Positions 56,611 to 64,000 of a DNA stretch of 64,000 bases are shown in pieces; within the stretch, counting starts at the first letter, position 1; each line of letters starts with the position of its first letter. The stretch lies in NCBI RefSeq assembly GCF_017114825.1, contig NZ_JADEVO010000017.1, positions 47,839 through 111,838 of the forward strand. Direction: 5' to 3'. This stretch comes from Pseudomonas gregormendelii (GTDB lineage: Bacteria > Pseudomonadota > Gammaproteobacteria > Pseudomonadales > Pseudomonadaceae). A program made the translations under genes and the position numbers. The notes beneath the pieces were generated by a model. That model did not search any database. It was not told the origin of the DNA and saw only the letters and a program-made list of their open reading frames with translations.

Positions 56611-57753
56611 ATGCCTCAAACGAACCCCCGCTGGGATATTTTCTGTACCGTGGTCGACAATTTTGGCGACATCGGGGTGACCTGGCGGCTGGCCCGGCAA
56701 CTGGTGGCCGAGCACTCGGTGCAAGTGCGCCTGTGGGTCGACGACCTGCGCGCCTTCGAGCGGCTGTGCCCGGAGATCGACATTCAGCTGGCGCAGCAAT
56801 GGCAGCAGGGCGTCGAGGTGCGGCAATGGCCGGCGGAATGGCTGCCGGTTGATGCCGCTGATGTGGTCATCGCCGCATTTGCCTGCCAATTGCCGGCGCC
56901 CTATATGGACGCCATGGCCGCGCGGGCACAACCACCGCTGTGGCTGAACCTGGATTACCTGAGTGCCGAAGACTGGGTGGTGGGTTGTCACGGCTTGCCG
57001 TCGGTCAAATACCGACACGTGCAGAAGTACTTTTTCTTCCCCGGTTTCCGCCAGGACACGGGCGGCTTGCTGCGCGAGCGTGGCTTGCTCGAGCGACGGC
57101 GCAAGTTCCAGCAGGATGCTTCAGCGCAGCGCGAATTCCTCCAGGGCCTGGGCGTCGATCGCGCCCCTGGCAGACAGTTGATTTCGCTGTTCGCCTATGA
57201 GAATGCCGGGTTGGCCAGCTGGCTTGATTGCCTGGCGAGCGATTCCACGCCTTCGCACATGCTGGTGCCGGAAGGGCGGATCCTCGGCGACGTCGAGCGC
57301 TGGCTTGGGGTCGAGGGGCTCGCGGCGGGGGACGTGCACGTTCGCGACGGTTTGACCGTGCAGGTGCTGCCATTCGTCCGACAGGATCAATACGACCTGT
57401 TGCTGTGGAGCTGCGATTTTAATGCGGTGCGCGGCGAGGACTCGTTCGTGCGTGCCCAATGGGCCGGGCGCCCGCTGCTGTGGCACATCTATCGGCAGGA
57501 CGAAGATATTCACCTGGACAAGCTCGAAGCCTTCCTCACGCTGTACACCAAGGGCCTGACGCGGCCGGCCAGCGAGGCGATCAGCGGTCTATGGCGAGCC
57601 TGGAATGCCGGTGTAACAATGAGCGATCACTGGCTGGCCACCCGTAAACACTCGCCAGAACTGCAGCAACACGCCGAGGCGTGGTGTCTGGAACAGGCCT
57701 TGCAAGATGATCTTGCCGCGGCGCTGGTACAGTTTTATGTAAATTGGATATGA
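56611..57753 (+). CDS. earP: EF-P arginine rhamnosyltransferase EarP
   Basis: 380-residue GT-B-type glycosyltransferase (GT104) that moves rhamnose from dTDP-rhamnose to Arg32 of EF-P. N-terminal WDIFCTVVDNFGDIGVTWRLARQ carries the catalytic Asp pair region. It is followed 48 bases later by efp, the usual arrangement where EF-P has Arg at position 32. The rhamnosylation allows EF-P to relieve ribosome stalling at polyproline. Confidence 0.93.
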   Translation: MPQTNPRWDIFCTVVDNFGDIGVTWRLARQLVAEHSVQVRLWVDDLRAFERLCPEIDIQLAQQWQQGVEVRQWPAEWLPVDAADVVIAAFACQLPAPYMDAMAARAQPPLWLNLDYLSAEDWVVGCHGLPSVKYRHVQKYFFFPGFRQDTGGLLRERGLLERRRKFQQDASAQREFLQGLGVDRAPGRQLISLFAYENAGLASWLDCLASDSTPSHMLVPEGRILGDVERWLGVEGLAAGDVHVRDGLTVQVLPFVRQDQYDLLLWSCDFNAVRGEDSFVRAQWAGRPLLWHIYRQDEDIHLDKLEAFLTLYTKGLTRPASEAISGLWRAWNAGVTMSDHWLATRKHSPELQQHAEAWCLEQALQDDLAAALVQFYVNWI

Positions 57754-57801
57754 TACGCGGCCTAGATTTTTGTAAATCCCATCCAAATTCGGATATTCGC
57801 A

Positions 57802-58371
57802 ATGAAAACTGGTAAAGAACTGAAACCCGGTACCGTGATCCGTCTCGAAAACGATCCTTGGCTGGTTCAGAAAGCTGAATTCACCAAATCCGGTCGTAAC
57901 AGCGCGATCATGAAGACCAAGCTGAAAAACCTGCTGACCGGTTACAAGACCGAGATCGTTTACAGCGCCGACGACAAACTGGACGACGTAATCCTCGACC
58001 GCAAAGAAGCGACCCTGTCCTTCATCAGCGGCGACACCTACACGTTCATGGACACCACCGACTACACCATGTACGAGCTGAACGCTGAAGACATCGAAGC
58101 CGTTCTGCCTTTCGTTGAAGAAGGCATGACCGATGTTTGCGAAGCGATCTTCTTCGAAGAGCGTCTGGTTTCCGTAGAGCTGCCGACCACTATCGTGCGC
58201 GTAGTTGACTACACCGAAGGTTCGGCTCGTGGCGACACTTCCGGCAAGGTGATGAAGCCTGCCAAGCTGAGCAACGGTACCGAGCTGCAAGTGGCTGACT
58301 TCATCGAAATCGGTGACCGCATCGAGATCGACACCCGCGAAGGCGGTTCCTACAAAGGCCGTGCTAAATAA
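57802..58371 (+). CDS. efp: Elongation factor P
   Basis: 189-residue three-beta-barrel translation factor that binds between P and E sites and helps form Pro-Pro bonds. Loop [10 protein letters not shown] has Arg32, the rhamnosylated residue in EarP-type bacteria. The following earP-matched pair confirms the modification class. Length and sequence are normal. Ends in a terminator. AAAATTCG-like sequence precedes the ATG; no strong site is visible. Confidence 0.97.
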   Translation: MKTGKELKPGTVIRLENDPWLVQKAEFTKSGRNSAIMKTKLKNLLTGYKTEIVYSADDKLDDVILDRKEATLSFISGDTYTFMDTTDYTMYELNAEDIEAVLPFVEEGMTDVCEAIFFEERLVSVELPTTIVRVVDYTEGSARGDTSGKVMKPAKLSNGTELQVADFIEIGDRIEIDTREGGSYKGRAK

Positions 58372-58388
58372 GCACAGCTTCAGGAATG

Positions 58389-58420
58389 AAAAAGCCCGAC
58401 CATTGAGTCGGGCTTTTTTG
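58389..58420 (+). terminator. Rho-independent terminator after efp
   Basis: AAAAAGCCCGAC and GTCGGGCTTTTTT, with TTG after it. 17 bases past the efp stop. Confidence 0.92.
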
Positions 58421-58437
58421 TGCCTGCAAAATCACAG

Positions 58438-58533
58438 GATCGCAGCCTCGTTTCACTCGACAGCTCCTACAAGGGAATCACGTTCTTCCTGGTTCTTCCT
58501 GTAGGCGCTGTCGAGTGAAACGAGGCTGCGATC
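58438..58533. repeat. Inverted repeat, second copy of the 47157 family
   Basis: Arms 58438-58470 and 58501-58533 are nearly perfect reverse complements (33 bases with one mismatch in the GCTCCTAC/GTAGGCGC part). Core CGCAGCCTCGTTTCACTCGA matches the right arm of the repeat at 47348-47420. Lies in the 170-base space between efp and ohr. Confidence 0.75.
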
Positions 58534-58541
58534 TTTTGCTG

Positions 58542-58961
58542 TTAAACCGTGACGTGCAAGCGCACTTCAACGTTGCCGCGGGTGGCGTTCGAGTAAGGGC
58601 ACACCTGGTGAGCCGCCTCTACCAGCGATTGCGCGTCGGCTTGTTCAAGACCCGGCAGGCTGATGTGCAGGTCGATGTCCAGGCCAAAACCGCCGGGGAT
58701 CTGGCCGATGCCGACATGGGCAGTGATCGAGGCATCGTTGGGGATGCTGCGCTTGGTCTGGCTGGCAACGAATTTCAGTGCGCCGATGAAGCAGGCGGAG
58801 TAGCCGGCCGCGAACAGCTGCTCGGGGTTGGTTGCTGCGCCACCCGCACCGCCCAGCTCTTTAGGCGTGGCGAGCTTGACGTCGAGGACGTTGTCGCTGG
58901 AAACCGCACGACCATCACGGCCGCCAGTGGAAGTTGCGATTGCGGTGTAGAGCGTTTGCAT
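58542..58961 (-). CDS. ohr: Organic hydroperoxide resistance protein Ohr
   Basis: 139-residue Ohr/OsmC-family thiol peroxidase that reduces organic hydroperoxides using lipoyl or dihydrolipoyl partners. The redox cysteines are Cys57 (YSACF) and Cys121 (VCPYSNA). Divergent from ohrR with repeated OhrR-type operator sites in between. Typical size and sequence. Confidence 0.96.
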   Translation of the reverse strand: MQTLYTAIATSTGGRDGRAVSSDNVLDVKLATPKELGGAGGAATNPEQLFAAGYSACFIGALKFVASQTKRSIPNDASITAHVGIGQIPGGFGLDIDLHISLPGLEQADAQSLVEAAHQVCPYSNATRGNVEVRLHVTV

Positions 58962-58990
58962 GATTTAGGACTCGCCAGATCAGATATGTT

Positions 58991-59058
58991 TCGCGCTAAA
59001 TGTTTGCGCGCAAATTAAGTGCGAGATGAATGTATCGCGCTAATAGTTTGCGCGCAAG
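58991..59058. promoter_or_regulatory. Duplicated OhrR-type operators between ohr and ohrR
   Basis: TCGCGCTAA occurs at 58991 and 59035, and TTTGCGCGCAA follows each (59003-59013 and 59047-59057). The two composite units are 44 bases apart, about four helical turns. TTTGCGCGCAAA is a perfect palindrome in the first copy. Such sites fit repression by a dimeric OhrR. Confidence 0.75.
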
Positions 59059-59117
59059 ATAAATTTTGAAGCGCCTCATAGCGCAGTACCCGTCGACATC
59101 AATGTTGGATGTTATAC

Positions 59118-59150
59118 CGCTATCGCGGGCAAGCTTTGCTCCCGCAATGG
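59118..59150. repeat. REP-type element, single half
   Basis: CTATCGCGGGCAAGCTTTGC with CCCGCAATGG is a short internal inverted repeat of the REP type (CGCGGGCAAG core) downstream of ohrR. Confidence 0.5.
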
Positions 59151-59181
59151 GCTTCACCTTCAGAGGCGTTCGCTCTCACCT

Positions 59182-59643
59182 TCAGAGGCTGTCCTGCAGA
59201 TGACTACGCAGCGCTTGCAACTCGGCCTGCAGCTTCTGCAACTGCTGCAAGGTGTGGCCACTCGCCCCCAGGATGCACTGTGGAATATCGCGGGCCTTGT
59301 CCCGCAATGCACGGCCTGGCCCGGTCAACTCGACAATCACTACCCGCTCATCCTCACGGCTGCGGGTACGACTGAGCAAGCCCTCGACTTCGAGGCGCTT
59401 GAGCAGCGGCGTCAGTGACCCGGGATCGGTCAACAGACGGGCGCTGATTTCACTTACGGTCAAGCCGTCGCGCTCCCACAACACCAGCATCGCCAGGTAC
59501 TGCGGATAGGTGAGGCCCAACGCCTGCAGGAGCGGTTTGTAGACTTTGGTCATCATCAGTGACGTGGAGTGCAGGGCGAAACACACCTGATTGTCCAGCA
59601 GCAGGTGGTCACAGTTATCCGGAGTGTTGCGCTTGTCGGTCAT
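59182..59643 (-). CDS. ohrR: MarR family regulator OhrR
   Basis: 153-residue peroxide-sensing MarR-type repressor of ohr. The sensor Cys is in LLLDNQVCFALHSTS (Cys21). HTH segment LTVSEISARLLTDPGSLTPLLKRLE. Start at 59643 (MTDKRN) has AAGG 8 bases before and gives the normal length; ATGs up to 59670 are possible. A 13-base direct repeat (CACCTTCAGAGGC, at 59155 and 59177) flanks the stop. Confidence 0.93.
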   Translation of the reverse strand: MTDKRNTPDNCDHLLLDNQVCFALHSTSLMMTKVYKPLLQALGLTYPQYLAMLVLWERDGLTVSEISARLLTDPGSLTPLLKRLEVEGLLSRTRSREDERVVIVELTGPGRALRDKARDIPQCILGASGHTLQQLQKLQAELQALRSHLQDSL

Positions 59644-59712
59644 TTCAAAGCCTTGATCAGTCATCGTCATCAATCTAGTGGGCGAATCTTTAATGCGCCA
59701 GATAATTCGCGG

Positions 59713-60669
59713 TCAGTGCCGACCCAGGGTGTTTTGCAGCACCAGGTCCCAGGGCGGGATCGGGCTGAAACGGGTCTTCAGGTACTCAAGCAGCAGGCGA
59801 CTGCGTGGGTTGGGTTGCTGCTGCAGGCGCAACGCGTAGATCCCGGTGCTTTCCGGCGGCGGCAGTCCGTTGTCACAAAACAACGGTTGCAGTTCGCCGC
59901 GCAGCAGGTATTCGCTGGCAAGCCAGGTGGGTAGATGGGCAATGCCCAGCCCGGCCAACGCACCGCACACCAGTGCTTCGGCATTGTTGGCGCTCATGCG
60001 GATGCGCGCCGGGCGGTGCAGTTGCATCTGTCCGTGCTGTTCAAAGCGCCAGGCGAAGGGCGGCGCCAGGCCGTCCCAGTCCAGGCCATCATGCTCGATC
60101 AACTGCGCCGGTTCCGCCGGCACGCCACGGAGCTTCAGGTAGGCGGGGCTCGCGCACGCAATTCGAACCATCCGCGCCAGAGGTGTGGCGACCAGGCGGG
60201 TGTCGGCCATTTGTCCGGCGCGCAGCACGAGGTCGACCTTGCCCAGGTTAAGGCCCTGCATGTCGACGAAACTGTCGATCAGGTGCAGTTGCACATCGAG
60301 GCCAGGGTAGAGCATCAGGAAGTCGGCAATCACTGGCGCCAGGTGTCGTCGCCCGAACGCGGCAGGCGCGTCGATACGAATCAGGCCTTCCGGTGCACTG
60401 CTCAGGGAAACCGCCTCGGCTCGGGCCAGGCGCAGTTCGGCGACGATCCGCCGCGCGCGCTCGGCAAACGCCAGGCCTGCCGGTGTCGCCCGCACCGCGT
60501 GGGTGCTGCGGATGAAAAGCTGGCTGCCCACGGCGTTTTCCAGGCTGTCGATACGCCGGGCGACAGCGGAGGGTGTCAGCGGATAACGACGCGAAGCGGC
60601 AGAAAAACTGCCGGTTTCCAGTACGTCGAGGAACAGCGCAAGCTGCTCGGTTAACTGATTGGGGTTCAT
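59713..60669 (-). CDS. LysR family transcriptional regulator
   Basis: 318 residues: N-terminal winged HTH (FLDVLETGSFSAASRRYPLT, PSAVARRIDSLENAVGSQLF), effector domain with RHLAPVIADFLMLYPGLDVQ. CrgA/DsdC-like class. The ATG at 60669 (MNPNQLTEQL) is chosen; an ATG at 60702 is possible. Divergent from the TauE-type exporter gene, so it may regulate that gene. Effector unknown. Confidence 0.87.
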   Translation of the reverse strand: MNPNQLTEQLALFLDVLETGSFSAASRRYPLTPSAVARRIDSLENAVGSQLFIRSTHAVRATPAGLAFAERARRIVAELRLARAEAVSLSSAPEGLIRIDAPAAFGRRHLAPVIADFLMLYPGLDVQLHLIDSFVDMQGLNLGKVDLVLRAGQMADTRLVATPLARMVRIACASPAYLKLRGVPAEPAQLIEHDGLDWDGLAPPFAWRFEQHGQMQLHRPARIRMSANNAEALVCGALAGLGIAHLPTWLASEYLLRGELQPLFCDNGLPPPESTGIYALRLQQQPNPRSRLLLEYLKTRFSPIPPWDLVLQNTLGRH

Positions 60670-60776
60670 GGCGATGCGCTTGTGCGAAGTTGGCACAGCC
60701 ATTGTGCGTTGCTATGCGTTTCACTGCCAATCCCGAATGCGTAGCATGGGCCCATGATTTGGATAGGAATGTAACT

Positions 60777-61526
60777 GTGATTGAGTTCTCGGTGTATCTG
60801 GTGTTCGGCGCAGCCTTGGGCACCCTGGGCGGATTATTTGGCATTGGCGGCGGATTGATCGCTATCCCATTGCTGGGTGTTTTTTTCGGGCTCGACCAGC
60901 AAATAGCCCAAGGCACGGCGCTGGTCATGGTGGTGCCGAACGTAATGCTCGCCTTGTGGCGTTATCACCAGCGCAATCGCATCGAATTGCGCCACGCGTT
61001 GCCGCTGGCCGTGATGGGCTTCAGTTTTGCCTGGATCGGCTCGATCTGGGCGGTGGGCATTGATGCGCAATCCATGCGCGCCGGATTCGTTGCATTTCTG
61101 GTGGCCTTGTCTGCGTACAACCTTGTGCGAATGTTCACCACCAACCCGCCGGCAACGGCGCAAATGCGCTATTCATGGCCATGGCTGGGCGTGCTCGGCG
61201 CCGCGTCCGGGACCATGGGGGGGTTATTCGGCGTTGGCGGGGCAGTGGTGGCAACACCGGTGTTGACCAGCCTGTTCGGCACCACTCAGGTCGTTGCCCA
61301 AGGGTTGTCCCTGGCCCTGGCGCTGCCCAGCACCGGCGTGACACTGGTGACCTACGCCGTGCACCATCAAGTCAACTGGATGATCGGCGTGCCATTGGCC
61401 ATCGGCGGCCTGCTGAGCATCAGCTGGGGCGTTAAAATCGCCCACGCGATGCCGGAGCGCCTGCTGCGCGGGCTGTTTTGCGGCTTTCTGGTGATGTGCG
61501 CGGTGATGCTCGCCTTTAAAGTTTGA
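60777..61526 (+). CDS. TauE/SafE-type sulfite/anion exporter family permease
   Basis: 249 residues with about eight membrane helices. Two glycine-rich TauE motifs, GLFGIGGGLIAIPLL near the start and GGLFGVGGAVVATPVL near residue 145, are the family marks. GTG start at 60777 with AGGAA 9 bases before; the longer ORF from 60573 overlaps the LysR gene on the other strand. Substrate unknown. Stop overlaps the end of the broken LysR gene by 11 bases, convergent. Confidence 0.88.
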   Translation: MIEFSVYLVFGAALGTLGGLFGIGGGLIAIPLLGVFFGLDQQIAQGTALVMVVPNVMLALWRYHQRNRIELRHALPLAVMGFSFAWIGSIWAVGIDAQSMRAGFVAFLVALSAYNLVRMFTTNPPATAQMRYSWPWLGVLGAASGTMGGLFGVGGAVVATPVLTSLFGTTQVVAQGLSLALALPSTGVTLVTYAVHHQVNWMIGVPLAIGGLLSISWGVKIAHAMPERLLRGLFCGFLVMCAVMLAFKV

Positions 61527-62081
61527 AACCATCGACGATGTGTTCCGCCAGGCACTCAGTGATAGGCGAGGGGTTGTGCAAGTTGCGCACCAGCATGATG
61601 CTGGCCTCGGGCAACACCGGCAGACCCTCGGCCTCACCCAGGATTCGCATATCGGGGGTGATCAGGCTTTCCAGTTGCGCAGTGACTGCAAGGCCGGCGC
61701 TGACCACCGCCATGATCGCCGACAAGCTGGAACTGTTATACGCCACCCGATAATCACGCCCCATGGCATCCAGTGCATTGCACGCCCACAGGCGGCAGAA
61801 ACAATCGCTGTTGAACATCGCCAGCGGCAAAGGCGCCTGCTCGTGGGCGCTGAAACATTGCGCTTCGGCCCAGACAAATCGTTCTTTGCGCAGCAGTTGG
61901 CCGATCTCGTTGCCGGGTTCGCGGGTGACGATGGACAGGTCAAGGTCCTGGCGCAGCAGCAATTGTTTTGATGACTCGCAATGCACCTCAATCTGGATCA
62001 GCGGATAGGACTGCGCAAAACGCCGCAGAATCCCGGGTAGAAAACGCATCACGTAGTCGTCCGGCGTACCGATCCGGACCA
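61516..62081 (-). pseudogene. LysR-type regulator truncated by prophage end
   Basis: About 188 residues of effector domain remain (VRIGTPDDYVMRFLPGILRR, through NSSSLSAIMAVVSAGLAVTA and ending TECLAEHIVDGFKL). The N-terminal HTH of about 90-100 residues is missing. The host sequence ends at about 62081 next to TGTGTGAGGGGG, the presumed prophage end, so the gene is interrupted. The rest should lie beyond the other prophage end outside the window. Confidence 0.82.
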
Positions 62082-62232
62082 TGTGTGAGGGGGTGATTGA
62101 TATGGCACTAAAGGAAACTGGTGGGAAGAAGCTGGAAGAAGATGGGCAAGGCAGGAAACATAAGGGGTAAAGCTAGATATGCGATCAGAAGTGGTGCCAA
62201 ACAGAGCGCTAAGCAGAAAAGTTTCTATAAAG

Positions 62233-62265
62233 GCCAAAGAGCCCGCGTTTAGCGGGCTTTTTGGC
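62233..62265. terminator. Terminator of the Mu-like repressor gene
   Basis: GCCAAAGAGCCCGC and GCGGGCTTTTTGGC pair across GTTTA. Sits 9 bases beyond the repressor stop (minus strand) and can act both ways. Confidence 0.75.
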
Positions 62266-62273
62266 ATCTGCGT

Positions 62274-63002
62274 CTAGATCATCCAGCCTCCAGACCAGAC
62301 CACCCGACCCACTACCTGTAATCGCTCAAGTCGATCAGCAGGGACGGTGATCGCTGGGTAGGCCGTATTGGCACTGATGACCAGCACTCCTCCATCTAGT
62401 TGCCGCTGTAATCGCTTCGCATAAAGAAGATCGTCTAAGCGAATCACGTAGAAGGCCTCGCCCTGGATGCTGTTGCGGGATAGGTCCACCATCACAGTGT
62501 CCCCATCCTTTAGAACTGGCTCATTAGAGTCGCCATCTACGCGTACGGCAGCGAGCTGTGAGGCTTGTAGACCCTTCTTGGTGAGACTGTACTTAGTAAA
62601 GGCGAGCATCGTCAGGACGCGTGCGCCATCGCTCCACGCGCCATGCCCCTGGCTGATACGGGCGTCATATAGAGGGACGTAAGCGTAGATGCTTTCGTCT
62701 ACCGCTTGCCCAGTTAAGCCTTCACTCGGATACATCTCCCCTCTACCTGACGCAATCCAGTCGAGCGACACCCCGACGGCAGAAGCCAGCAGTGCCAATG
62801 AGTTAAAGGCCGGCATTCCATCACCCGCGATCCAGCGATGAAGCGACGATAAAGCCACTTTTGCGGCTTCGGCAGCCTGTTTTCGGGATTCGAAGAGGTC
62901 AGCGACCGTCGCTATTCGAGTTTCTATTCCCGAATTCGGAAAAGAAACCGCAAATTCACCTTGTGGTGGATGTTTCTTTTCCGTGTAAGTCCCTGATTTC
63001 AC
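62274..63002 (-). CDS. Mu-like phage repressor (HTH, S24 peptidase)
   Basis: 242 residues: N-terminal HTH (about 30-85, VADLFESRKQAAEAAKVALS, SLHRWIAGDGMP) and C-terminal S24 peptidase fold with Ser159 in VRVDGDSNEPV and Lys196 in YAKRLQR, so self-cleavage in SOS is possible. GTG start at 63002. It represses early lytic genes from the facing operator region. Contrast with the Ser-to-Ala protein at 26726. Confidence 0.85.
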   Translation of the reverse strand: MKSGTYTEKKHPPQGEFAVSFPNSGIETRIATVADLFESRKQAAEAAKVALSSLHRWIAGDGMPAFNSLALLASAVGVSLDWIASGRGEMYPSEGLTGQAVDESIYAYVPLYDARISQGHGAWSDGARVLTMLAFTKYSLTKKGLQASQLAAVRVDGDSNEPVLKDGDTVMVDLSRNSIQGEAFYVIRLDDLLYAKRLQRQLDGGVLVISANTAYPAITVPADRLERLQVVGRVVWSGGWMI

Positions 63003-63151
63003 TTGGTTATTTCCACTGAGACGAATGCATTACCCGAAAACGAGAATAAAAACTCTCGAATCCGGTTTACCGACTCCCGTATACGGGATATATTGTCCTA
63101 AACCGGCCGTTAGAAAGCCAAAAAAAACCACCCTTGATGATGGTTGTGACA
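63003..63151. promoter_or_regulatory. Repressor/early-gene operator region
   Basis: 149 bases between divergent repressor and Ner-like genes. TCCCGTATACGGGA (63075-63088) is a perfect 14-base palindrome. Weaker relatives are TACCCGAAAACGAGAAT and CTCTCGAATCCGGTTTACC nearby, and CCGAATTCGG (62930-62939) lies inside the repressor coding region. These look like repressor/Ner binding sites. Confidence 0.6.
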
Positions 63152-63496
63152 ATGGAAACTTTCGACATACCGCTCGATTTAGAGAGTCGCTGGGAGTGGA
63201 TTAAATTCCAACTCCGTTTGCGCGGCACCAACCTTGCTGAGCTTGCGAGATCGCATGACCTCAATGAACGCGCAATCCGCAATGCCAAGCAGCGGCCGTA
63301 CCCGAGGGTAGAAAGAGCTATCGCTGAAGCCCTAGGGCTTAAGCCTGCTCAATTGTGGCCGGAGCGTTGGAATGCCGACGGCTCTCCACTGCGTCAGCGC
63401 CCGAATCGTGCTGAGACTAATTCGGTATCTCCAAAGCATACCGAAAAAGGTCCGGTAGGTCACAGTAAAACCAAGCGGAAAGAGAGCGATGCGTAA
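63152..63496 (+). CDS. Ner-like HTH regulator
   Basis: 114 residues, with HTH LRGTNLAELARSHDLNERAI (about 25-45) followed by QRPYPRVERAIAEALGLKPAQLWPERW, the Ner/Nlp pattern of Mu-like phages. The first two thirds are conserved; the C-terminal tail is Lys- and Ser-rich. No clear ribosome-binding site, so ATG at 63137 is an alternative. Overlaps the next gene by 8 bases. Confidence 0.78.
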   Translation: METFDIPLDLESRWEWIKFQLRLRGTNLAELARSHDLNERAIRNAKQRPYPRVERAIAEALGLKPAQLWPERWNADGSPLRQRPNRAETNSVSPKHTEKGPVGHSKTKRKESDA

Positions 63497-63878
63497 CTGG
63501 TATACGACTCAGGAACTTGCAGGACTTCCGGGCCTTCCAGGCACAGTCCCAGGTGTTCGTAAAGTGGCCGTTAGACTTGAATGGGAGAGTCGTAAACGTC
63601 TTGCAAGCAAGGCGATAGAGTACTCATTCACCTGTCTCCCGCCTGAAACTCAGTCGGCTATTTTGGCTAAAGCTGTCGCTGAGGTAGAAGCCCCTAAGGA
63701 ATCGGTAAGCAGTGCTCTTATCGAAATATCTAAGGAGCGTGACGCAAAAAACACATCACGCCTGAACGATATTCAGCGCGAAGTCATGCTCGCTAGATTG
63801 GCTTTTATCCGTGAGATAGAGCGGATGAGCGTGCACGTGTCACAGAGAGCGGCAATAGATCTTTTAGTCAATCTGTAG
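63489..63878 (+). pseudogene. MuA-type transposase, N-terminal part, interrupted by an IS element
   Basis: 129 residues remain. MRNWYTTQELAGLPGLPGT is the Mu DNA-binding N-terminal domain (PF02316 type), followed by WESRKRLASKAIEYSF and a helical stretch. A MuA transposase is about 650-700 residues, so this ends early at a TAG (63876-63878) next to an IS3-family end. The catalytic DDE part is missing in the window, so this copy is probably inactive, or lies beyond the IS. Confidence 0.78.
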
Positions 63879-64000
63879 TGGTCAACTAATCCCGGACACG
63901 ACGTTAAGTTTTTCCTCGGCCCGCGCTGGTGCCAACCCCTCGTTGAATTGGTGAGGCCGAATCCAGTTGTAGCGATGCATCAAAAAATGGCTGATATCGC
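63874..64000 (-). mobile_element. IS3-family insertion sequence, right end (partial)
   Basis: Starts within TGTAGTGGTCAACTAATCCC, an apparent terminal repeat, and holds the transposase C-terminus on the minus strand. Inserted in the MuA-type gene. The other end is outside the window. Confidence 0.75.
63882..64000 (-). CDS. IS3-family transposase, C-terminal part (partial)
   Basis: Minus-strand reading frame open at the window end and stopping at 63882-63884 (TGA). Its last residues read YNWIRPHQFNEGLAPARAEE, then KLNVVSGIS, the C-terminus of IS3-type OrfB (DDE) transposases (..YNxxRPHxxLxxLxPxxxxE). The rest of the element and the catalytic residues lie outside the window. Its direction is opposite to the interrupted MuA gene. 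Confidence 0.82.
   Translation of the reverse strand, partial: DISHFLMHRYNWIRPHQFNEGLAPARAEEKLNVVSGIS

Larger units (their letters stand above)
62082..64000. mobile_element. Mu-like prophage, left part
   Basis: From the TGTG junction at 62082: a minus-strand S24 repressor, a rightward Ner-like protein and the N-terminal DNA-binding part of a MuA-type transposase, the early-gene order of Mu-like (transposable) phages. Lower GC than the flanks. The prophage sits in a LysR gene, typical of random transposition insertion. It continues past the window. The 62082-62273 stretch has no gene and probably carries the end sites bound by the transposase. Confidence 0.82.

Noticed and set aside
59155..59189. 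13-base direct repeat at the ohrR stop as an attachment site
   Set aside because: Too short and only 22 bases apart, with no integrase or element between the copies. A simple local duplication is more likely.

Overview
The window reads as chromosome of a Pseudomonas of the fluorescens group. Support for this comes from the clpP-clpX-lon-hupB-ppiD order, a complete liu (leucine/isovalerate) cluster with a CrcY-type RNA beside liuE, a PrrF-type iron RNA, oprI, an earP-efp pair for rhamnosylated EF-P, ohr/ohrR, and many REP-type inverted repeats built on a GTGGGAGCGAGC-like core. It is mostly core genome. Only the last 2 kb is clearly mobile.

Layout. 1-7.3 kb: ATP-dependent proteolysis and folding (clpP, clpX, lon with a heat-shock-type promoter, hupB, a degenerate tRNA-Asp-like sequence, ppiD). 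7.4-10.8 kb: a DUF2242-type lipoprotein, a 28-residue acidic small ORF, an AraC-type regulator and a nitrilase-fold protein lacking its catalytic Cys and Lys. 11-18.8 kb: fadH, a PLP-dependent ACC deaminase/D-cysteine desulfhydrase, cytochrome b561, phnX and phnW for 2-aminoethylphosphonate with a divergent LysR regulator, and a YebC-family protein. 18.9-25.8 kb: a leucine-rich-repeat protein kinase, an AFG1/ZapE-type ATPase, an ECF sigma/anti-sigma pair divergent from a catalase-like protein plus cytochrome b561, and an M14 carboxypeptidase. 26-27.4 kb: a PrrF-type sRNA with Fur box, a DUF6124-type protein and an S24-like regulator without its catalytic Ser.

27.4-35.4 kb: liuR, liuE, then a CrcY-type sRNA with a sigma-54 promoter, then liuA-liuB-liuC-liuD, all on the minus strand. 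This converts isovaleryl-CoA to acetoacetate and acetyl-CoA. The sRNA that relieves Crc/Hfq catabolite repression sits in the middle of the cluster. 35.4-47.2 kb: LysR regulator and acyl-CoA dehydrogenase, tatD, an MltF-like transglycosylase, a DoxX protein, an acetyltransferase, greB, a YbbA/YbbP-type ABC system and a TesA-like esterase. 47.2-61.5 kb: L,D-transpeptidase, oprI, DAHP synthase, a thioredoxin-like/ketopantoate reductase/5'-nucleotidase run, a universal stress protein, cysB, a GreA-like factor, earP-efp, ohr-ohrR, a LysR regulator and a TauE exporter.

61.5-64 kb: a LysR gene is cut after its effector domain by the end of a Mu-like prophage (repressor, Ner-like protein, MuA N-terminus). 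The MuA gene is itself interrupted by an IS3-family element that runs off the window. No rRNA, intact tRNA or CRISPR array was seen. Start codons were chosen by ribosome-binding sites and family length; all family names are by recognition, with no database search.
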